DNA of 64,000 bases, from assembly GCF_003287895.1 (NCBI RefSeq), contig NZ_CP030280.1, positions 1,619,501 through 1,683,500 on the forward strand, in the 5' to 3' direction. Each line of letters opens with the position of its first letter. The first letter of the stretch is position 1. The position numbers were made by a program, and so were the translations under genes. Below the pieces are notes generated by a model. It was not told the DNA's origin, searched no databases, and worked only from the letters and a program-made list of their open reading frames with translations. This document shows positions 9,226 through 15,143 of the stretch, piece by piece. The stretch comes from Blautia argi (GTDB lineage Bacteria; Bacillota; Clostridia; Lachnospirales; Lachnospiraceae).

Positions 9226-9939
9226 ATGATGAAAATTGCGATATTTTACCAGAAAGAAAGTAAGCTTTTGGATGATATACGAAAGAAGATCCGAAAGGAA
9301 GCGTGTCAGCTAGATAACATATATGCGATTTATGAATATTCTACGATAAAGGCTTTGCGCAAAGCAAATGAACAAAGTCCTATGGATATCGTGTTTTTGG
9401 AAGATACGATAGATAATTGTGGACTGACAGCCGCCAAATATATCCGGGAAACAGGACAAAAAACTTCTCTTTACTTTTTCGGAACGTCTACGAATCGGGC
9501 TTTTTATGGATATGAATATAAGGCAGCACATTATTTGACGGAAAAAGAACAGGTAGAAAGTTTAAATATCTACCAGCATTTTTTCAGAAAGTATTTTCCA
9601 AAGAAAACGATTTTCCTGTTTGATCAAAGCATGGATTCTGCATGGGCTATGTGTTTATCCGAAGTTGTTTATATTGATTTAAAAACCGGGGATATTTGTA
9701 CAGAAAAAGGAGAGAAAAAATCGGGTTATATACTGACAGAGAAAGTATTGGAAACAATACGAAAAAAGACCTCTTTTCTGAACGTTTCCGGAGAATATCT
9801 TGTCAATCAGGATTTTATAACAGATGTGACTGGGCAGATGATTTACCTATATCAGAATAAAAGCATTTTATGTAAAGAAAAGGAGATGGATACGATTAAA
9901 GAGTTCCTTTGGAACATGGGACAAAAAAAGTTTTTATAA
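9226..9939 (+). CDS. LytTR-type response-regulator-like protein
   Basis: A 237-residue protein with an AgrA-like two-part plan. The N-terminal half resembles a receiver domain (MKIAIFYQ, then DIVFLED near residues 50-56, then AAHYLTEK). The C-terminal half has the LytTR-like strand pattern EVVYIDLKTGDI and ends in a helix. In AgrA-type receivers the FLD aspartate is the phosphoacceptor; here the aligned residue is Glu (FLE), so the protein may be phosphorylation-independent. ATG 9226 follows GGGGAGGG by 7 nt. No histidine kinase is adjacent. Its position directly before the dnaN leader, next to a perfect inverted repeat, makes it a candidate regulator of that operon. That link is inference. 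Confidence 0.55.
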   Translation: MMKIAIFYQKESKLLDDIRKKIRKEACQLDNIYAIYEYSTIKALRKANEQSPMDIVFLEDTIDNCGLTAAKYIRETGQKTSLYFFGTSTNRAFYGYEYKAAHYLTEKEQVESLNIYQHFFRKYFPKKTIFLFDQSMDSAWAMCLSEVVYIDLKTGDICTEKGEKKSGYILTEKVLETIRKKTSFLNVSGEYLVNQDFITDVTGQMIYLYQNKSILCKEKEMDTIKEFLWNMGQKKFL

Positions 9940-9954
9940 GGGAATATTATACAT

Positions 9955-10004
9955 ACAATATATAGGAAAAATGGATTGTAAAAAACTATATATTGTGTTA
10001 TTAT
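9955..10004 (+). promoter_or_regulatory. Promoter with operator-like inverted repeat before dnaN
   Basis: A -35-like TTGTAA (9976-9981) and a -10-like TATTAT (9999-10004) are 17 bp apart. A perfect 11-bp inverted repeat, ACAATATATAG (9955-9965) and CTATATATTGT (9986-9996), surrounds the -35. This suits a dimeric regulator. The rest of the 284-bp gap is AT-rich leader up to the attenuator at 10107. Confidence 0.5.
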
Positions 10005-10106
10005 ATTGTTGAATATATTTTTACAAATGGAAAAATTTGTAGTTAGTATTTCATTTTGGCAGAAGCCAAAAGCAGTATTTTAAGGAATATCCTGAGAAAT
10101 AGAAAG

Positions 10107-10208
10107 AAAGACATGAAGAATCGTATGGTTTTTTGTGTCTTTTTTTGTATGCAGAAATGGAAAGGAGGACAAATTCAGTTTTTAAAAGCAGACATTATCG
10201 TTGTATGA
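10107..10208 (+). promoter_or_regulatory. Leader peptide embedded in a terminator hairpin (copy 2, before dnaN)
   Basis: AAAGACA (10107-10113) pairs with TGTCTTT (10136-10142), extended by two G-U pairs at the start codon and further A-T pairs; a T7 run (10140-10146) follows. ATG 10113 opens a 31-codon peptide beginning MKNRMVFCVFFCM and ending at TGA 10206-10208. Compared with copy 1 at 2722, two stem positions differ on both sides in a way that keeps pairing (C-G to A-T, and T-A to C-G). dnaN starts 15 nt after the peptide stop. Confidence 0.6.
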
Positions 10209-10223
10209 AAGGAGAACTATTTT

Positions 10224-11333
10224 ATGAAAATTATTTGTAAAAAGACAGATTTAGCAAAGGCAGTTCAGACTGTAGCAAAGGCAGTTCCTGCAAAAGCAAC
10301 CACCTCTATTTTGGAGTGTCTTTTGCTCCGGGCAGAAAAAGAGGAGATTACCCTTACCGGGAATAACCTGGAATTGGGGATTGAAACAGTAATGCCGGGA
10401 AACATTGAAGAGGAAGGCAGTATTGCAATCCAGGCAAAAGTATTTGGGGAGATTGTAAGAAAACTTCCAGAGGGAGATGTCGTACTGGAAACAGGGGAAA
10501 AAGATCAGGCGACTGTACGCTGTAAGAAGACGAAGTATAATCTTTCTGTAAAGTCAGCAGAAGAGTACACCTGTATTCCCGATATGGAACGGAAGAATCA
10601 TGTCACGATTTCAGAGTTTGACTTAAAAGAGGCAATCCGGCAAACGATTTTTTCAGTAGCAGATACTTCCTCAAAGAAGGCAATGACAGGAGAACTGTGG
10701 GAAATTAATGGAAAAGAACTGAAAATTGTAGCGCTGGACGGACACCGTATTTCACTTAGAAAAATCAAACTGAAAAAAGAATATGAACCGCGAAAGGTCA
10801 TTGTTCCAGGAAAAACACTGGCAGAAATCATCAAGATTATTGGCGGAGATCCGGAGAAGGAAATTGCAGTTTACTTTACAGAGAACCATATTCAGTTTGA
10901 GATAGAAAATACCAGAGCAATCTCCCGGTTGATTGAGGGAGAATATTTAAAAGTGGAGCAGTTATTATCAAAAGATTATGGAACAAAAATCAAAGTTCAG
11001 AAAAAGGAATTACAGGAATGTATTGACAGAGCAAGTTTGTTATTGAAGGACGATGCAAAAAAGCCAATTATTCTAAATATTGAAGAAAATATTTTGTCAT
11101 TGGAAGCAGTATCAAACATGGGCTCTATGAATGAAAGTATGTTCGTTGTAAAAGAGGGAGAGAAATTACGAATTGGGTTTAATCCCAAATTCTTATTGGA
11201 GATGCTGCGGGTGATTGATGATGAGGAAGTCTTCATGTATTTTACGAGTGCAAAAACGCCATGTACTGTAAGAGATGAAAAAGACAGTTATGTATATCTG
11301 GTTCTTCCGGTCAACCTTAGTGCCGCAGCGTAA
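10224..11333 (+). CDS. dnaN: DNA polymerase III sliding clamp (beta subunit) on a mobile island
   Basis: At 369 residues this has the usual clamp length, with the expected three-domain pattern: KAVQTVAKAVPAKATTSILEC near the N-terminus, VALDGHRISLRKI in the middle, and the C-terminal YLVLPVNL matching the clamp ending (YLxLPVRL) that forms the peptide-binding groove. The clamp tethers polymerase and other factors to DNA. The chromosome must have its own dnaN near oriC, so this is an accessory copy. It starts the second operon of the island behind the leader peptide, with AAAGGAG 9 nt before ATG 10224. A role in replicating the excised element or in diverting the host replisome is inference. 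Confidence 0.85.
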   Translation: MKIICKKTDLAKAVQTVAKAVPAKATTSILECLLLRAEKEEITLTGNNLELGIETVMPGNIEEEGSIAIQAKVFGEIVRKLPEGDVVLETGEKDQATVRCKKTKYNLSVKSAEEYTCIPDMERKNHVTISEFDLKEAIRQTIFSVADTSSKKAMTGELWEINGKELKIVALDGHRISLRKIKLKKEYEPRKVIVPGKTLAEIIKIIGGDPEKEIAVYFTENHIQFEIENTRAISRLIEGEYLKVEQLLSKDYGTKIKVQKKELQECIDRASLLLKDDAKKPIILNIEENILSLEAVSNMGSMNESMFVVKEGEKLRIGFNPKFLLEMLRVIDDEEVFMYFTSAKTPCTVRDEKDSYVYLVLPVNLSAAA

Positions 11334-11361
11334 AGTGAGAGAAGAGGGTGAATAAGAAGGT

Positions 11362-11685
11362 ATGGAAATTGTTCGAAATGGGCAGAAAATTCTGTTGACA
11401 GAGTGGGAATTATTTCAGGCGTATGAAGAACAGAAGTATTTGTACTTAAAAGAAAGCGTTCTGGAAAATATGGAAGACTGTCTTCCAAAAGAGATGTATA
11501 GCAAATTGAAAGCAAATGAAGATTACAAGGAAAGAAGCATCACTTTATTCCAAAAATATTATGAGGATTATCATATGGAATATGATGTGGCACTAAAAGA
11601 GGCAATCCGCGATTCTGCGAAAAAGTTTCTTGATGCAGAAAAAGCAGAACTTGTAGAAGAAAAAGGAAGGAACAGTAAAGGATGA
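11362..11685 (+). CDS. Hypothetical protein of the dnaN operon
   Basis: A 107-residue, helical and acidic protein that begins MEIVRNGQKILLTEWELFQAY. This start resembles small island-encoded proteins whose first strand-turn reads 'NGxxIxLTxxEL'; the function is unknown. It lies 28 nt after dnaN, and its stop overlaps the next start (ATGA, 11682-11685), so the two are likely co-translated. Confidence 0.55.
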   Translation: MEIVRNGQKILLTEWELFQAYEEQKYLYLKESVLENMEDCLPKEMYSKLKANEDYKERSITLFQKYYEDYHMEYDVALKEAIRDSAKKFLDAEKAELVEEKGRNSKG

Positions 11686-12023
11686 AAAGAGAAAATTATA
11701 TTATTACGGTAAAAAGCATTTATATACGTAATGCGGAGATGTTTTGCCCGGAAAGCATGACGAAACAGGAAATTTTGAACTTAGATGATATCGATATTTT
11801 TCAGTCCTGTGAGTTTGAAAGATACTGGAAAAATGCAGAAGTTTCTGCTTACTTATGTCAGATGGCTTGTGCAGAAGAAGAATTAAAAAGGGAACTTCAG
11901 AAAATTGCAGAATATTTCAAGATACCAGCCTGTTTTTTAGAAGCAATTCCTGTAAAAAAAGATTTGGAAGATGATATATTTCATAATAATGGAGAGAAGG
12001 AAAATGAAGAAAGCACTACTTAA
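11682..12023 (+). CDS. Hypothetical protein of the dnaN operon
   Basis: A 113-residue acidic protein, not recognised. It shares ATGA with the upstream gene and overlaps the start of the second PcfJ-like gene by 20 nt. Such nested overlaps suggest fixed stoichiometry or coupled translation with PcfJ-like protein 2. Confidence 0.5.
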   Translation: MKRENYIITVKSIYIRNAEMFCPESMTKQEILNLDDIDIFQSCEFERYWKNAEVSAYLCQMACAEEELKRELQKIAEYFKIPACFLEAIPVKKDLEDDIFHNNGEKENEESTT

Positions 12024-14079
12024 AAAGATACCTGTTGTGGAAGCCGGTATTAAGGATAAACAATATATGGAACTTTGCAGACAAAACTATCTGATGAAGG
12101 TACAAAAGGCTACGGTAGCACATAAACGGACTTTAATCCTAAATCTTTATGACGCGGAAAACATTATAAAGGAGCAATATCAGCCGTTCTGTCGCATCTT
12201 TTTTTCTAATAGAGACTTTATTACATATTTTATAAAAGAAAACCGTTGGTCTATAAAAACTTTGGATATCTTGGAAGCTGAAAAGGGGAAATTTATATCT
12301 CAGATTGCGATACGAACATATAAGGAAAAAAGGAGTATTCAACAGTTTTTTCATTGTACAGATGATGCCGTAGACAGTATACAACTGATACAAATAGAAC
12401 AGCAGAAAAGAAAAGCAGAAAAGTCGTTAAAAAGAAAAAAAAGAAGGATAAAAGATATAGAGTCTCTATTTCGCAGTGTGAAACCAGTGACTGGGAGATT
12501 TGAAAAATGGCTGGAATACGAGGTGTTAAAAGAAAGTCAATATATTTTCTATCAGTATTCCAGAAGAAAGATGATAGATTGCACATGTAGTCATTGTAAA
12601 TCGGAATATCAATTGGAGAGATCTATACCAAGGCATAACAAAGAATATGTGTGTCCCATTTGCAAGCGGAAATCAATTTTTAAAGCAAAAGGAAAATCAG
12701 GATATTTTTCTGATTATTCAGAAGCAGTTAAAATTGAAAAAGCATCAGATAGAATCATACTACGTCATTTTGAAGTTAGAAAATCTTATGCTGCGCATGG
12801 TACGGGAGAATATACATTATCCTATCATGAAGACTATCGGGCTGTATTTCAGGAAAAATTCCATTTTTATTACCCGGTTTATAGCTGTTTGGCTCATAAG
12901 AATGTATGGAAAGAGAAATATATAGATCCGTATTTTCACTACAGATATCATTTGAATTATACGATAAAAGCATATCAGACGATAACCCAAATGCCTGGAA
13001 TGGTGTATCCATATAATTTGAAAAATGTTTTTAAAGGAACACCATTTGAATATTGCTCCTTAGATTATTTTGTCAAAAATAATCGTTTTGTAGAGCTGCC
13101 GGTTGTATATTATCTGAAGACATATTTAAAATTCCCATTGCTTGAACAGTTCGTGAAGCAGAATATGTTTTATATCGCTTTGGAATGCCTATATCAGCTT
13201 CCAAACGAATGGGAAGAAACAAAGGAAACGAATACAAGACATTTCTTAGGAATAAATTCACGATATTGCTCTATCCTAAGTAAGTATAATATGGGGATAA
13301 GAGAATGGGGCGTTTTACAGAAAATGGAAAAACTAAAAATCCATTTGTCGGAACAGGAAATTTTTGCATATTGTAAAATTTTTGAGAGTAATAGAGATTT
13401 CTTGGAATTAAACCAGTATGCATCTATTCGGAAAATTGTGAATTATCTGGCAAAGCAGATTGAAAAAGAAGAAAAAGGAAAGGCATATAAGTTGTCCGGT
13501 GATGTATCTGGTATCAGTCATGTGGAAATGAAATGTTATCAGACGTATATAAGAAGCTGGAAAGATTATATTGAGTGGGCAGAAAAATTGGAATATGATC
13601 TGAAAAGCCGATACGTTCTGTTTCCAAAAAACTTTAAAGATGTTCACGACAAGACTTTCCTGGAGTATCAAAAACAACAAGATAAGATGGAAAGAAGAAA
13701 ACAGGCAAAAGAAAGAAGAACCGTGAACCAACTTTTAAAGAAAGATATAAAACTACTGGATACCAAAATTCAGGATAAGGATTATCTTTTAAAAGTTCCT
13801 GAAAATTGTCAGGAAATCCGAAAAGAAGGGCAGGCGTTAGGACATTGTGTAGGAAGTTATATCCCTCATATTGCCAATCGGGAATGTGATGTGTATTTTA
13901 TCCGGAAAAAGACCGACCCAGATAAGCCTTTTTTTACGGTTGACTGGAGAAGAGGGAAGATTGTGCAATGTCAGGGGAAAGGGCGGATTCGTTATCCGCA
14001 GGAAATGGTAGAATTTGTTCATTATGCAGAAGAAAAATTAAGGCTTCTAAAAGGAGAAGAAGAAAAAAAGGCTGCATAG
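12004..14079 (+). CDS. PcfJ-like protein 2
   Basis: A 691-residue protein with the same plan as the one at 6399: a zinc ribbon near residues 195-220 (CSHCK and CPICK), a long helical middle, and QALGHCVGSYI near residues 607-617 followed by the short beta-rich PcfJ end (FFTVDWRRGKIVQC). Start ATG 12004 follows GAGAAGGAAA and lies inside the preceding gene; the frame is open to 11971 but lacks a site there. The two PcfJ-like proteins are strongly diverged, so this is not a recent duplication. Its Lys-rich tail and zinc ribbon suit nucleic-acid binding. The activity is unknown. Confidence 0.75.
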   Translation: MKKALLKKIPVVEAGIKDKQYMELCRQNYLMKVQKATVAHKRTLILNLYDAENIIKEQYQPFCRIFFSNRDFITYFIKENRWSIKTLDILEAEKGKFISQIAIRTYKEKRSIQQFFHCTDDAVDSIQLIQIEQQKRKAEKSLKRKKRRIKDIESLFRSVKPVTGRFEKWLEYEVLKESQYIFYQYSRRKMIDCTCSHCKSEYQLERSIPRHNKEYVCPICKRKSIFKAKGKSGYFSDYSEAVKIEKASDRIILRHFEVRKSYAAHGTGEYTLSYHEDYRAVFQEKFHFYYPVYSCLAHKNVWKEKYIDPYFHYRYHLNYTIKAYQTITQMPGMVYPYNLKNVFKGTPFEYCSLDYFVKNNRFVELPVVYYLKTYLKFPLLEQFVKQNMFYIALECLYQLPNEWEETKETNTRHFLGINSRYCSILSKYNMGIREWGVLQKMEKLKIHLSEQEIFAYCKIFESNRDFLELNQYASIRKIVNYLAKQIEKEEKGKAYKLSGDVSGISHVEMKCYQTYIRSWKDYIEWAEKLEYDLKSRYVLFPKNFKDVHDKTFLEYQKQQDKMERRKQAKERRTVNQLLKKDIKLLDTKIQDKDYLLKVPENCQEIRKEGQALGHCVGSYIPHIANRECDVYFIRKKTDPDKPFFTVDWRRGKIVQCQGKGRIRYPQEMVEFVHYAEEKLRLLKGEEEKKAA

Positions 14080-14110
14080 AAATATAAAAATTTTAAGAGA
14101 ATAGAAACAC

Positions 14111-14146
14111 AGGCAGAAGGATTAGAACATTCTTCTGCCTTTTCTT
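14111..14146 (+). terminator. Rho-independent terminator after PcfJ-like 2
   Basis: AGGCAGAAG (14111-14119) pairs with CTTCTGCCT (14132-14140), followed by TTTTCTT. It divides the dnaN operon from the methylase-helicase pair. Confidence 0.75.
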
Positions 14147-14168
14147 ATGAAGAGAAAGGAACAGAGAT

Positions 14169-15143
14169 ATGAATGATGTATTGGAAAAATTACAACGTGT
14201 CAAAATCCAAAATAAGACCAGGCTGTCCAAAGAAGACCAGCAATTTTGTCAGATACAGCAAAAATTATATGACAGTACCAGAAATCATTTTTTAAGTATG
14301 TTTGTAGATATGGAAACACTGCACCAGCAGGAACTGACCTTTTATGGAAAGGTACAGAAATATGCAGACAGGGTGTACCAACAGAACCTGATTTGTATGG
14401 ATAAAAAGAAACAAACAGAACTGATGGAAAAGGTACATAATCATTTTATCAGAACCATTATTTCCTTCTTTAACCGGAAATATGGTCTTGCCATACAGAA
14501 ACATTCGTATGAACGCTATATTTCCCTGCAGACTCTGGCAGAACCCGTATTACATAAGCGGATTTCTTCTTTAACAGAAGAAGAGAAGCAAATTTATCGG
14601 GAAGAAAGGAAGAAATGCTGTAAACAGAAAGAAGAAAATCTTCATGAAGTTTTGTTTGCCAGAATTGAGTATCCGTTGATTTTGGATGATATTTTTTCTT
14701 ATCTGGGCGGTTTTAGTTTTCAGGAGAAAGTGGAGCAGGAGATTAAAACAGATGCAAAAGCAGGAGTGACCTATGCAAAATATAAATTGCAAAGTAAAAA
14801 ACTGTCCATTCAAAACCTGTTATGCAGCAAAACAGATCTTTGGGGAGAATACGAAATCTGTCTGGATAGTGAAAAATATAAAGCACTTTTACGGGCATTG
14901 ACTTTTTTTGACTCCAGTAAAGAACAGGTTTCTATTTATGATGGCTGGCTGGAAAGATTTGTAAGTTTTTCATATAGCGGGAAAAAGGAGAAAGAAGGGA
15001 TTTTTGATGAACACCCTGCGCTTGGAAAGAAAGTTGTTAAATTTAAGTATTTTAAAAATGGCAGATGGGATATTGTTTTTGCCAGTGGTGTACATGCATT
15101 GTCTTTTGCCAAAGAGTATCTCGGCTATAAGGAGGCGGCCTAA
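14169..15143 (+). CDS. DUF4942-like protein
   Basis: A 324-residue protein. The C-terminal segment VVKFKYFKNGRWDIVFASG resembles the DUF4942 ending, in which a short 'KYFKNGNxHIxF' stretch is typical; DUF4942 is often linked or fused to DNA methyltransferases in mobile elements. The N-terminal half is helical and charged. Its TAA overlaps the next ATG (TAATG at 15141-15145), so it is translationally coupled to the methylase-helicase, which supports a joint role. The family match is from the local pattern only. Confidence 0.55.
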   Translation: MNDVLEKLQRVKIQNKTRLSKEDQQFCQIQQKLYDSTRNHFLSMFVDMETLHQQELTFYGKVQKYADRVYQQNLICMDKKKQTELMEKVHNHFIRTIISFFNRKYGLAIQKHSYERYISLQTLAEPVLHKRISSLTEEEKQIYREERKKCCKQKEENLHEVLFARIEYPLILDDIFSYLGGFSFQEKVEQEIKTDAKAGVTYAKYKLQSKKLSIQNLLCSKTDLWGEYEICLDSEKYKALLRALTFFDSSKEQVSIYDGWLERFVSFSYSGKKEKEGIFDEHPALGKKVVKFKYFKNGRWDIVFASGVHALSFAKEYLGYKEAA

